Source: Brachionus koreanus (Eukaryota; Rotifera; Eurotatoria; Ploima; Brachionidae). Taken from it: DNA of 38,876 bases. Shown piece by piece: positions 10,401 to 19,734 of this stretch. Under the pieces are notes generated by a model. It saw nothing but the letters and a program-made list of their open reading frames with translations, made no database searches and was not told the origin of the DNA. Location of the stretch: positions 843,974 through 882,849 of the forward strand of contig PJRA01000196.1 in the NCBI GenBank assembly GCA_016987375.1, in the 5' to 3' direction. The position numbers and the translations under genes are program-made. The first letter of the stretch is position 1; each line of letters begins with the position of its first letter.

Positions 10401-13400
10401 ACGTCAGATAGAGATCTCGGAGTTATTTTCAATACAAATCTTAAATGGAAAATCAAGTAATAGTGGCTAGAAACAAAGCAAATCAAATGTTAGGTCGCAT
10501 CAGGAAATTATACGCTCTTTTTTATTGTAATTCTTAAATCTGACTGTGAGAATGTTGAAATTTGTTTCTTCAATTAGTAGCAAACTGCATGAAGGCAGAT
10601 TGAAAGCTTTAAACATTCCAAATCTGGTGGAAAGAAGAAAAAGAGGTTTTTTCAATTGTACAAGTTCATGCATGGAATAGATTTGGTTGAAAAAAGCAAA
10701 AATTTTAATGTCACAAATAACTAAGGAAAAGGTCACTGCTTTAAATGGCACAATTAAAACTTCGAGACTCCAACATAGAGATAAATTTTAGAACAAAGCT
10801 TGCATGTAGTATCTCACTAGTTGTAAACAAAAAAATATTTAATAAACTTTTCTATCTTTCTACATCTGTTAAAATTCAGTTTTTAAGGTATTTATTTTAG
10901 TCATTTATTTTAGTAGTAAGTTGAACTGCAACTCGGAAAAATACCCGAGCAGAGCTCTAATGAGCTATGGCAGTCGCTTCTTTTTTCACAAACCATGCAT
11001 CTTTTGCCATTTTTTGATTATTGTTCAACTCTTGTGTTATTTTTTACAATATTCAAATTATTTGAATTCAAATCTGAAGTTAATAACTTTAACAGTATTA
11101 ATTATATGGCTCATATGTTTTTCAGCATAGAACTCTTGATAGGATGTTATCTTTTGCCTATATAACATTATATTTTCATAATTCACCTGAAAATTTAAGA
11201 TCAAAATTTAACGAAAAATGACTCAGGAAATTTAAAATGCAATTTAAGAAATTTTAGGCAATCTTATTGAACCTATGTCAAAAATGGCCAATGATGAAAA
11301 AATTATTGAATATATTCTTACAAAAATGTTGAATAGTTTTGTGATAAAGAGATCAATGTTGAAATTTTGAACATTCAAGCTTTCTTTATTTAATAATATA
11401 AATTTGGTCTTTACAGATTTTGAAAAAAATATTCAAAAAATTTAAATTAAATGTTTGAATGTTTGAATTTTTTAGATAATTTTTTTTTTAAATTGTAGCA
11501 ATTATTTTTATTAAGTTAAATAAATGAAGTGTTTATCGGTCATCAAAGACATGGACACTAGCCTGTTGATTAACCTTGAAATTGATGGATGAGCAGCAAT
11601 CCATCACATCAGCTGTCTTAGTGTGCCTTGTCAACACACTCACTGGCTAGCCAGTTACAGCTCAAACTACTATTATTAATCGCCAATTAATTAAGATTTA
11701 AGATCAAAATATCTCATTAGTGAGAATGCTATTTGAACTAAAACTTTTCAAAAAAAAACAAGCTAAATTTTTAAATTAATAAAGAAATTTAAGAAATTGA
11801 GAAAGAGCATTACTGATAAGAGAACTAATCGTAAGATAATCTCGAAAAATTTGACCTTTTCTAGTTAAGCATTTTACCGAAGTAAATAATCTATTCTAGT
11901 TAAAAAATTATTCAAGTTTTTCTGAATTGAAAAGATCGAATTGAAACGAACTTCACAGTCCCCAAGATACATAAAACTTAAATATATAGAAAAAAAATTC
12001 TTTAAATAAAGTATCGAATAATTTAATCGAATTTATTTTGACATTTCAATTTAAAAAAAATATAACTAATAATTTTTTTTTTTAAATTTCATCTTCAAAT
12101 TTGAAAAAAAATTTTGAAAATAATTTAAAATGACTTTTTTTTTTTCACTTTTGCACAAGTCTGATTTTAATTATTTTTTAAAGAGCACCAAATAGACCGT
12201 CAATATACATGTATTATCAGTCATAAAGATTAATTAATTCTCATGTAAATAACCCAGAAGATTACGAATTTCTATTTTTCATTTCGTCTCCATCAAAAAC
12301 AAATAAATTCAACCTTATAATGGAAAAGTTTTAGCGAGTTTGTTGACAATTTCTAAACAATGAGAGAGATTTGTCTCAAGGAAGAAGACTAAGCACATGC
12401 ACTTGTCCATTTTGGCACAAACATTATATGTGCAGTCAAGGTCTGTTCGATAATTTTTCAGAACAAGCTTGTACTATTCCTTTAGGGAAAAGACGAGGTG
12501 CTGATCGTCCAAGACTAAACTAAAATTACGACTAAGATGACTCCAGATTTTATCAGAAATTAATTTGGAAAATTATATTGATTGTGACATCTAATACACA
12601 TATGTGATATTTTATAACATTTTGTGACATTTAATACATTTTAATATATTCCCTTTTTTATATTATATTTTAATAATAAAAATTCTGTGAAAATGAAATA
12701 TTTGAAAGAAAAAAACAAATTGACAAAAAGCTTCAACTTGTCACAAAACTGCTTATTTTCTTGTTTTTTAATAAATTTTTTAGGTGTTAATTTTTTGGTA
12801 TCGAATAAATAAATAAAAATAATTTTTTATTTACTTCGAGTCCACCGAATACATCCTCGCATTCATCAGCGCCTCCAGAAGCTTTAACAGCAGAAGCAAA
12901 AGATTTGAAATTATCTATGTTATCTGTAAAAGGAAAAACGGTAACACGATTAGCACCGTCTGGATGGTCTCTGTAACCAACATAGGCAACTCTTAAGTCA
13001 AAATCTACAAAGCGTTTTCTAAGCTTGTCAACAATTTTGTGAACAACAGTTTTTGCTTCATTTATGTAAGGCAACATGCTACCAGTTGTATCAATCATGA
13101 AACAAATATCAACTTTTTCAGCATTGGCTAAATTTTTAAAGATGGTCGCAATTTTTTTCTTCCTAATTTCCAACTCTACCAATTTAGCTTCTAAGTGATC
13201 GATTTCAGATTGGCTAGCAATGCGCGTTGTCTCATCTTTAAACATTTTCTCCTTTATTTTTTTGTTTAATTCTTTTATTTTTTCTTTCTCGTTAATTAAA
13301 CTCGAGCTCATTGTACTTAATTTGCTTAAAAGTTGTTTTTTTTTCAAATTTTTCTCTTTGACATTTTCAAATTCTTCTTCCATTACATTAATTTTGTCCT

Positions 13401-14090
13401 TGAGCTCAGTAGTTTTTAATTCAGACAAATTAAATTTACCAGTTGATTCATTTGACTTGGAAAAAGTAAGCGAAAATTCAGAAGCTTCAATTTAAATTAG
13501 ATTTTAATTAAATTTTATTCCAAAATATGCTGAATACTATTGCTATCGTTCTGCTTTGTTTGGCTACTGTTTGCTATAACTGCAACCAGCCAGTATTGTT
13601 CCAAAGGTTGCGTAAATACTTGATCATTATTGATTCTAGCATTGTCCATTTTTTTGACAAAATGATCAATTTTTACGCCAAATAACTCCTCAGCTAAAAT
13701 TAACCTAACTTAATCTTTGCTTTTAACACGTTAGTATAAAACCTTTGCGTTTCAAGAATTTGATTTTGGTTGCGTTGATAATTTTGGGTCCATCTCCGCA
13801 ACTTGTGGAAACTTTGATGCCTTTCTTTTTGTCTTTGTAAGCAATTACAGCTAATTCTTTTACCCTAGTCAATAATTCAGTTAAAACATCGTCATCATCG
13901 ATCTCGGCTTTGTCACTTTTTCTCACTATTTTATAGACGTAATAACCAAGCTTTGTTTCAACTTTTAAGATAATTTTTAAATATTTAATTGAAACTTGTC
14001 AGTTTTTCTACCTTGTGATCTAATTTGCTCCAAATTAGTTGCATTTACTTTTATAGAATTTTTCAAATCTGATGTAAAGATTTTAATCAT
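4438..14090 (-). CDS. Tandem CIDE-N-like + coiled coil + vWA + alpha-kinase protein (vwkA-type), six exons
   Basis: Minus-strand exons: 14012-14090, 13743-13961, 13538-13693, 12835-13484, 6403-7279 and 4438-4727; all GT-AG with matching phases, giving 756 aa. Domains: two CIDE-N-like domains (aa ~1-68 and ~72-140), coiled coil (~185-270), vWA (~276-455) with MIDAS DTTGSM and later HIGDAPCHG, then alpha-kinase (~540-740). Kinase motifs seen: FVLK lysine (aa ~572), EEFIPGEFVKW, NDLQG (~678-682), LTDPA, and zinc-binding H665 plus HQCNHIC. Active alpha-kinases phosphorylate Ser/Thr in helical or coiled-coil substrates; vWA/alpha-kinases include Dictyostelium vwkA. Oddity: the Gly-rich loop reads RFSTTNLSLKG, with two Gly replaced by Ser. 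Introns 4 (5.6 kb) and 5 (1.7 kb) are transposon-filled; introns 1-3 are 49-53 nt. The vWA-kinase identification is very secure. The first three exons rest on splice logic, phase agreement and domain homology. Confidence 0.88.
4839..5311 (+). mobile_element. Internally deleted Tc1/mariner-like element
   Basis: Inverted ends flank 473 bp: CTGGTGTAGAATAAAAA on the left and its complement TTTTTATTCTACACCGG on the right. Inside are a 40-codon frame from 4980 with a helix-turn-helix look (LTKAEVVRQFIGLGYKKC, ending VYR) and a second coding-like piece (YYRKVLQDYVKTVRSRLDII, then RRHGVQ, ~5107-5190) resembling the C-terminus of Tc1/IS630-type transposases. The catalytic core is missing. It lies in intron 5 of the alpha-kinase gene. 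Confidence 0.55.
5545..5653 (+). repeat. Dispersed repeat R, copy 1 (SINE-like), next to an (ATA)n tract
   Basis: Begins ACCCTATTCTATCCTAGCGG and continues with GCTCATCTCCTTTT...GCTCCGATCTGACACAGAGGC, shared with copies at 23120-23312, 16927-16968 (opposite strand) and 38798-38876 (opposite strand). It is directly preceded by an (AAT)n tract at 5524-5542, which would be the 3' tail if the element reads on the minus strand. The unit contains a short hairpin (CTATCC/GGATA). Confidence 0.65.
5905..6251. repeat. 347-bp MITE with ~48-bp terminal inverted repeats
   Basis: The left end TCTGGGTAATTATGTGACCC and the following CACCGTTCAC...GTGACCTAAA are mirrored by the right end (TTTAGGTCAC...GTGAACGGTGGGTCA...TAATTACCTAGA). 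The interior has no coding potential. It lies in intron 5 of the alpha-kinase gene. A related single stretch (GTGTGAACGGGGTGAC) occurs near 3519-3534. Confidence 0.7.
7280..8388. other. Intron 4 of the alpha-kinase gene, 3' part; one coding-like relic
   Basis: Mostly featureless AT-rich DNA. On the plus strand at about 8150-8306 there is an open, coding-like run (KALTKQAIELEAIKEI, GISSCEQPLAKKSRW), and just before it the sequence GGCTACACATGAAAAAATGT resembles a stretch at 35586-35605. I take this as a transposon remnant of unknown family. Confidence 0.35.
8389..9830 (+). mobile_element. 5'-truncated non-LTR retrotransposon (CR1/Jockey-like LINE), reverse transcriptase region
   Basis: Reverse transcriptase of the LINE type: MRPIAITSAPCKIMERIIAK, FGFLAGRCTTDALI, FFDFAKVFDLVDHERL, GVIQESVLGPILFLLF, then the catalytic LLKYADDILAY and the thumb region NKMRLNVKKCKVI...WKRVRSINSPVKFLLKQL. 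There is one frameshift near 8685 and another near 9320; otherwise the frames are open. The endonuclease and the N-terminal part of the polymerase are missing. G+C is far higher than in the flanks, indicating a fairly recent insertion. It sits in intron 4 of the alpha-kinase gene, antisense to it. The moderately G+C-rich 9600-9830 stretch is probably its 3' end. Confidence 0.85.
9831..10392. other. AT-rich intronic DNA without recognisable features
   Basis: Runs of A and T with no coding frame, tRNA-like sequence or clear inverted repeat. It separates two LINE fragments within intron 4 of the alpha-kinase gene. Confidence 0.6.
10393..10880 (+). mobile_element. Degenerate LINE 3' fragment (post-RT region)
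   Basis: The plus strand reads STSDRDLGVIFNTNLKWK, VARNKANQMLGRIRKLYAL and then, after frame changes, RLKALNIPNLVERRKRG and YKFMHGIDLVEKS, the typical thumb and C-terminal region of CR1/Jockey-type elements. Several stops and frameshifts make it a dead remnant, older than the copy at 8389. Confidence 0.7.
10881..12120. other. Intronic DNA; one unidentified richer patch with a small hairpin
   Basis: Mostly AT-rich. Around 11530-11680 the base composition is more balanced and includes GATGGATGAGCAGCAATCCATC (a 7-bp stem) followed by CTGGCTAGCCAG, also self-complementary. It may be part of a repeat but no second copy was found in the window. Nothing else is supported. Confidence 0.4.
12121..12163. 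repeat. Solo hAT-type MITE end
   Basis: AATGACTTTTTTTTTT...ACTTTTGCACAAGTCTG closely matches the right end of the hAT-like MITE at 30589-30810. The matching left end was not found nearby, so this is a truncated copy. Confidence 0.5.
12391..12520 (+). mobile_element. MULE transposase remnant: SWIM zinc finger and C-terminal tail
   Basis: The plus strand encodes STCTCPFWHKHYMCSQGLFD, then PLGKRRGADRPRLN. This matches the CxC...CxH-type SWIM zinc finger and the GRP tail found at the end of Mutator-like transposases, with the last His replaced by Gln. Only this end is visible; the catalytic domain is absent. It lies near the 5' end of intron 4 of the alpha-kinase gene. Confidence 0.5.
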
Positions 14091-14869
14091 TGGTGTGAAA
14101 AAAAGATGTTTTTTTTTTTAATCTAATAAAATTAGCAAATTTAATAAAAAATTTAGAATGCTTAAAAAAAAATTGTATATTTTATTCAAATTTTTATAAA
14201 AAAAAATCTAAGAAAAATGCGTGTTTTTGATTTTTTTATTGAAATTTAGATCGAGGTTCAAAGCTTAATTTTCTAGAAAAGCTTAGTTTTTAGTTTGAAT
14301 TTTAAATAATAAAATTTTAATGAAGTGTATTTTTTAATGACTGATAAGGATATGAACCATTCCAAAATTGAATTTTTTTTATAAGAATATAAAAAAACAG
14401 ATATTATAGAATTAAAAAAGACCTAATACATATGATGACCAAGTTTCATAATTTTTTAAAATTCTGTTCCTTTTGAAAAACACAAGCAAAGTTAGACACT
14501 TTAAATTATGTTATACTTGAAGCCGAATATCTCAGGATCGGATTAACTTTACGATATTGCAGTCTCCTTGATATTTAGCTAAAGAACTAAAAAATTTTAC
14601 TCAATAGTCGACTCTATGATATCTGTTTTGTTATATTCCTATGAAAAAATATTCAATTTTAGCCTTGAAAAACAGTAGCCTTGAAACAAGAAATATTTTT
14701 TGGTGAATAATTTCTAAGTTTCTAAGATAGAAAAAATTAAAATATAAAAATAGAGAAAACTTAAACGTAACGGTTGATCCTGACTTTTCAATCAAGCTCC
14801 TGGTTTACATATTATAATATCTTCACATTGATTCTGAAAATAAAAAAAATAATAGTTGGAAAAAAGATT
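14091..14869. other. Upstream region of the CIDE-N/alpha-kinase gene
   Basis: AT-rich DNA upstream of the ATG at 14090. No TATA box or other promoter element can be named with confidence because TATA-like strings occur everywhere at this composition. No coding frame is supported. Confidence 0.4.
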
Positions 14870-15805
14870 TTACCAAATTTTACGTAAAATTACGTAAATT
14901 TACCAAAAAACACGTAAATTTCGGTAAATTTACGTTAAATGACTTTTTTAAAAAATAGTGAATTTACGCAAATTTATATCAATTTACGTAAAATTACGTT
15001 AAATATTGTAAATATTTGTAAAACCGAGTAAGAAAAATACAAGCGCCATCGAGAACGTACATAGAACAGCTACAAAACTAGTACCAAGAATTATAAATTG
15101 GCCCTACGAAGACCGACTTGGTGTCCTGTGCATAGATACGCTCCAAGAGCGTCGTATAAGAAGCGACACGATCCAATTCTTTAAACTCAGCAAAGGATTA
15201 AATCAGATTAGTTGGACTGTACCTCCTGTGCCATGTAACTCACTGTCTCAAACTGGGCCTGCTCAGGGAATCAGAGGGCACTAGAGAAGAATCTCTGGCC
15301 AATCCTCTAACCACTGCTTGCAAAGAATTAACTTCTTTACAAACAGAGTCGTGAACCAATGGAATGACCTACCCCGGCAAGTAATCGAAGTTTCTACAGT
15401 CAATCAATTCAAAAATAGATACGACGCATACAAGCACAATAAGAAGAAATTCTCTCAATCAAATAAAAGCAATAGCAGTTAAATTTTTATAGAATTAATC
15501 GTATTTAAATTATCCTGAATTTGTCTTAGCCGTTACTCTCTCACACTTAGTTTATATTTTGTCCTAATCATGTATCTTCACCAATACCGACTATGTCTTT
15601 GAAAATGAATCTAGTCTTCGTTGTATCTTGCTACCATAGCTGTTTTCCTAGTATCTTCGCAAGCCTGCTTGCCGTATTTTATTATTATTATTATTATTAT
15701 TTTTATTATTTTAAAATTAAAATTTTAAAATTTTTTTTTAAGTAAATTTACGTAAAATTCAATTTTAATATTCGTAAATATATGTAAAAAAAGGTAAAAT
15801 TTTAG
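14870..15805. repeat. Cluster of TTTACGTAAA-like palindromes split by a LINE insertion
   Basis: Repeated AATTTACGTAAATT-type units lie at about 14877-15000 (more than eight copies of TTACGTAAA or close variants) and resume at 15742-15805 (AAATTTACGTAAAATT, then derived GTAAA units). The LINE 3' fragment at 15044-15712 lies between the two halves. The motif is self-complementary. Elsewhere in the window such dense CG-containing palindromes are absent. Confidence 0.6.
15044..15712 (+). mobile_element. LINE 3' end (CR1-like) with 3' hairpin and (ATT)n tail
   Basis: A nearly intact C-terminal frame, 15044-15482, reads IENVHRTATKLVPRIINWPY, LQERRIRSDTIQFFKLSKGL and FFTNRVVNQWNDLPRQVIEV, the usual end of CR1/Jockey-like polymerases. 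There is one internal stop (near 15282). The 3' UTR ends in a small hairpin, GCAAGC-CT-GCTTGC (15659-15672), followed by an (ATT)n tail to 15712, as expected for target-primed insertion. Confidence 0.8.
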
Positions 15806-15894
15806 AAAAAATAGTAAAAAAAAGTAAAAATTACTAAATTTATTGAAAATTTATTAAATTTAATTTATCATTTTTTGTATACTAATGATTTGAC

Positions 15895-16390
15895 GAGTTT
15901 CCATCTTTAGCTATTGCAATAGGAATAACTTTTTTAAAGTGGTCACATATCTCTTACATTTTTCCGGCCTCAAAGCCTTTTCAAATTCCCGGATAGCAGC
16001 AATAGAATCGTCATCATTTGAAATCATCTCCTTTTTCCTAACAAAATTTTTAAGATCGTTCCAAACCATTTCAATCGGATTCAAACCTGGCGATTTGGAT
16101 GGAGATTTTACCTTAAAATAATTTTTACGTAAAATATATTAAAGCAAGCTCTTAATAAATAATTATGCAAGTTCTCTACTTCCAAGCAAAATATTTAAAA
16201 TAAAATTTACCCAAATTATATTGTTTTGATTTAAAAATTCTATGCAAATTAATGACTTATGCTTTGGATCATTGTCCTGATGTAATTTAAAATGAAAGTT
16301 AAACTGATTAAGAGCAAAAGGAACCAAAAATTCGGCTAATATCTCCCTGTATAATTCCGAATCCATGATTTCCTTAAAGATCTGAATAAC
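15895..16390 (-). mobile_element. Tc1/mariner transposase relic (minus strand)
   Basis: The minus strand encodes MDSELYREILAEFLVPFALN, FKLHQDNDPKHKS, FLNQNNIIW, then in a shifted frame SPGLNPIEMVWNDLKNFVRK and a C-terminal run ending KKVIPIAIAKDGN. These are the second catalytic Asp block (QDNxPxH) and the third block (SPDLNPIE), with the Asp mutated to Gly. The N-terminal half extends towards 16700 only as broken pieces. Confidence 0.75.
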
Positions 16391-17354
16391 AAAGTTAACT
16401 TTTTATACCAACTAAAAAAAATGGAAGAACTATACTAGTTGATTACATGTTTTAAAAATAGACTTGATTAGGTTTATTTATTTCTTGATTCCGCAAGATG
16501 CCATACAACTGAATTAGTCAAAAACACACTACTTGGTTTAAATATTATTTCATTTTCATTCCACCACGGTTTACAAACCTTTTCCAATCAGCGTATGTTT
16601 GCTGGTTTGCATCATTAAAAAAGCATATAATTCAAAATGGAATGAATGGTTTTTAAATGGTGATAAAACTTATACCAAGTTTCAACAAAACAAATGGTTT
16701 TTTAATTTTTTATTAAATTATCTTCATCGTCAAAATTAAAGGCCAAGTCTCAATGGAGATCAGGCACCGTCCTTTTCACACCTCGACAGGAAAATGACAA
16801 ATGTGTTAAAAAATTGTATTTTAAACTTACCAAAAAAATGGAGCATTTTTTTTTATAACTGAGTGTTAATTAATGTCATTTCCTTCTCATTTAAATAAAT
16901 AATAATAAAATGTGTGTATTATATTTGGAGATGAACGCCTCCCCATTATCCGATATGATAGAATATGATCTTGACGAAAAATCTCTTAAAAAAATTTTAA
17001 AATTAAAAAAAAAAGATCCAATAAACTTGTAATTATTTGATCGAATATAGGTGTATAAATACTAAATCACAATGGTGATTCATATCAAAAAAAAAAGTTA
17101 AAAGGAACGCAGCCATTATAATGCTTTTTATTTATTTTGATTATGAACAGTATTTCATAAATGTTTTTAAAACGTTCTGATTACGAGTAAGTTTTGAAAA
17201 ATGATCGAAAATTCAACTACAATAAGTGTATTTGCCAACGAATTCAATATGGTCGCTTAAAGCTGTTTGCTTGTTAGACAAATATGCTACTATTCAAATG
17301 AAACATGGACTCAATGTTCAGATGCTCTTAATGCCTTCCATCAAAACCATGTTA
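16391..17354. other. Intergenic transposon debris
   Basis: Holds scattered, frameshifted pieces of the upstream half of the Tc1 relic (16450-16700, minus strand: NDANQQTYADWKRFVNRGG) and a short dispersed-repeat copy at 16927-16968. The remainder is AT-rich with no supported gene. Confidence 0.45.
16927..16968 (-). repeat. Dispersed repeat R, short copy 2
   Basis: GGAGATGAACGCCTCCCCAT and the following TATCCGATATGATAGAATA match, in the opposite orientation, the ACCCTATTCTATCC...GCTCATCTCC end of the copies at 5545 and 23120. Only about 42 bases remain. Confidence 0.5.
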
Positions 17355-17549
17355 AATTTTCTTTTAATAACTTACAATTTTATTAATTTTAATTTTTTTT
17401 TTAAATTTCTTGATTTTTAGATTGTTTGTGCAATTTTTCAGAAAATTAAAAAAACTCTCTCAAATTATTTGGTAAACATAAAAAAAATAAAAAAATTTCT
17501 TAAATATTGCACAAAAATTCTAAAAATGTAAAATTATTTTAATTTTGCC
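17355..17549. repeat. AT-rich MITE (family A), copy 2
   Basis: Contains TTTGTGCAATTTTTCAGAAA, AAACTCTCTCAAATTATTTG and a right end TAAAATTATTTTAATTTTGCC. These match the element at 3706-3896 in reverse orientation, including the central GAGAGAG core. Confidence 0.6.
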
Positions 17550-18143
17550 CACATCTCTTTGTTAAAAATCTTTAGGATTAATCAATAGGTTGTCATTTTA
17601 TAGACGAACCATCTTTTTTAAACAATTTAATTTTATTTTTTTTTCTAAAATTATTTTTTTTATCTAGAGTTTTAAAAATTCAATCCATCGAGGATGATGT
17701 GCCTAGAGGGGATATGTTACCCTAAGTTATCACCCAGTCTTCAGCTAACCAACTGGTGCCAAAGATAACTAAGAATTATACTTGTCACGTATCTCAGAGC
17801 TAGACACTTCGAAACGCTGACAAATATATTTATCACCTAAAGCACATCTTGTTTTAGATTGAAAAATTCAAATTTCAATTAAAATTTGTCTCAGTCCGAC
17901 TAAATAATAACAGCCAATTTTTTAGCTACTTTTCTTTAAACTTTGAATAAATTAGAATATTTAAATCTTAGCTTTTTTTGTAATTATGGACTGATTAAAA
18001 AATACCAATAAGTCAAAATTTTAACATTTAAAAAAAATCTCTTTAAAAAATTTGCAAGAAAATTTTGATCACATGCTACATTTTCATAAATAACATTTTT
18101 TGAAAAATTAAAATTTTAACAAATTTTTTAAATATTGACTCAA
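17550..18143. other. 5' flank of the single CIDE-N gene; one more balanced-composition patch
   Basis: Around 17685-17820 there is a less AT-rich segment (GGGGATATGTTACCC, then CCAACTGGTGCCAAAGATAAC) of unknown nature, possibly a repeat remnant. The rest is AT-rich. No promoter element can be called reliably. Confidence 0.35.
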
Positions 18144-18650
18144 ATGCCACTAATAAAACTCATATCGTTCGATTCAAAAACAGTCAAATTAGTATCAGCA
18201 AATAGCTTAAATAGCTTTCTGGTCAAAGGTTTTGAAATAAACTTATATTTTCAACTAGAATATTTTTTTTTAAGCTGAACAAAAACTTGGCTACAAAATT
18301 GAAAAGATATTACTTGAAAATGAAAAAACAGAAATTTTAGATGAAGAAAATTTTAAAAATTTGGTCCATAATTCAAAGGAAATTAGTTTAATTGCATTGA
18401 AACAAATAATAGACAAAAATGCTTTTGAAAACTCAAAAGTACAGCATCAATTTCAAAATCTAGAACCTGAACAAAGTAAGAAGCGTCCATCAAAAATTTT
18501 AATAAAAACAAATATTTATTTTTAGATGAAGATGATGATGGTATTAAGTATTTTTACAATGAATATGAACAAATTTTAAATTTGTTACAAAATATTAAAA
18601 ACGAAATTAAACCAAAGCTTGCTAAAAAGAATAAATTTTTACAAAAATAA
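18144..18650 (+). CDS. Small CIDE-N-like domain protein, three exons
   Basis: Exons 18144-18228, 18275-18475 and 18526-18650, with introns of 46 and 50 nt (GT-AG, both phase 1), give 136 aa ending at TAA 18648-18650; AATAAA occurs at 18646 and 18657. Residues ~2-72 form a CIDE-N-like ubiquitin-fold domain: IKLISFDSKTVKLVSANSL, KLGYKIEKILLEN, an acidic EILDEENF loop and a closing strand SKEISLIAL, matching the CIDE-N pattern ...LVLEEDGT.VDDEEYF..L..N..LM.L. The remaining ~60 residues are charged (EDDDG, then IKNEIKPKLAKKNK) with no known domain. CIDE-N domains of DFF40, DFF45 and CIDE/Drep proteins interact through opposed basic and acidic faces. The divergent neighbour carries two related domains, so a direct partner role is plausible but inferred. 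It has no nuclease or lipid-droplet region. Confidence 0.72.
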
Positions 18651-19109
18651 AATCAAAATAAATTGACTATTGAATTTAAAAATAAAATAATTTATTTTTT
18701 TATGTAAAGATTTTTGTATTTTTTGAAAAAAAAATTAATTATTTGGAAGTTTTATAAAATTTTTTTTTAAAATTGATTCTTTATAATCAAAATTGACTTT
18801 TCAAAAACTTGGTACTTGAGATCACTCATTTAAATAAATTCTAAAATGTGACGTTCAATGAAATAGAATTACTAAATCTTGCCCTAACATATGTTATTAC
18901 AGTCAACCCAAAAAGTCAATTTAAGACTGCTAGTAATGTAAGTTGATTGTAGGCCTGATAGTGTAAAATATTGGAGGCAAGGAATTTTGAGTTACTTCTA
19001 ATATTTTTATATTACTGAAAGAGACAATTTATTTATAAAGTCATAGAGTTTATAAAGTCATATTGAATTAGACAAATGTAAGTGTTGTATAATTTCTGTA
19101 TACAAAAAG
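18651..19109. other. 3' flank of the CIDE-N gene; Tc1-type end candidate
   Basis: AT-rich. ACAGTCAACCCAAAAAGTCA at about 18899 resembles a Tc1-family terminal repeat and partly mirrors ATTGGACTGAAATGACAACCC (reverse strand of ~20836-20856), downstream of the Tc1 relic at 20254-20743. The match is too imperfect to define an element. Confidence 0.3.
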
Positions 19110-19290
19110 ATTTAATTTTAAATGTCTCCTTTTTGATTTCGATTATTTAGACAACGAAAAAGAACATCTATTTGAATTTTCTCTGGTGTAGTAAGCCTAG
19201 CTAATCTGTAGAGTTCTTGTTTGTCAAAATCACTTCTTAGATCTCGTATACATTTTTGTACTGTTGTTGTAGATGGTTGGCCGGCCAATT
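19110..19290 (-). other. Coding-like segment of unknown origin
   Basis: The minus strand holds a clean run of about 54 codons ending in TAA: GQPSTTTVQKCIRDLRSD, LYRLARLTTPEKIQIDVLF, RCLNNRNQKGD. Upstream, another open minus-strand run (QYGNQPAIARKQIQTVQL) occurs near 19450-19490 in a different frame. No splice acceptor joins them. It could be a transposon remnant or the last exon of an unrecognised gene; I do not recognise the family. Confidence 0.3.
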
Positions 19291-19629
19291 AACAACCAAA
19301 AAAATTTCAATTAAATTTTAGTATTTTACCATTAAAATTTTTTTCTTGTAAGATTATTAGTGTCAAAATCAAAAGTAATTTAATGCTTCTGAATTTTTTC
19401 TTTTGTAAAGGTCTTTTACTACAGAGTTGAACAGTTTGAATTTGTTTCCTTGCTATAGCTGGTTGATTTCCATATTGGTCGGAGTCAAAAAAAGACAGTT
19501 CTTGTCAGAGACATTAAGAATAGACTTGCTAAAGTAAAGCATGTCAGATAATAGATTACTTTTAATTAATTGTTTAAAAGTCCATAAAACAGTCTGAAAA
19601 TGAAGATCTAATTAAGAAATGTATTTTAC

Positions 19630-19665
19630 TTAACACTTAAAGACCCGTTATTATTTTTTCTTTTT
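19630..19665. repeat. Solo piggyBac-like terminal repeat
   Basis: TTAACACTTAAAGACCCGTT resembles the TTAA-flanked ends at 24772 (TTAACACTTAAAAACCGG) and 23025. No matching opposite end was found, so it is probably a truncated element. Confidence 0.35.
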
Positions 19666-19734
19666 AAATAGTGAATAAAAAGGCATTTTAAGTGCAGTTT
19701 TATTTTAATTCATTTTTTATTGTTAGATTATAAA

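Noticed and set aside
10500..10751. Minus-strand open frame
   Set aside because: Shadow of the plus-strand LINE remnant, which shows recognisable polymerase C-terminal motifs.
10921..11130. Plus-strand open frame of 69 codons
   Set aside because: Phe/Leu/Ile-rich translation of AT-rich DNA with no recognisable motif.
13220..13495. Plus-strand open frame rich in Phe, Leu and Ser
   Set aside because: Antisense of the coiled-coil exon of the alpha-kinase gene.
15939..16121. Plus-strand open frame
   Set aside because: Antisense of the minus-strand Tc1 transposase relic.
17226..17420. Plus-strand open frame of 64 codons
   Set aside because: Runs into a MITE and low-complexity sequence; no conserved pattern.
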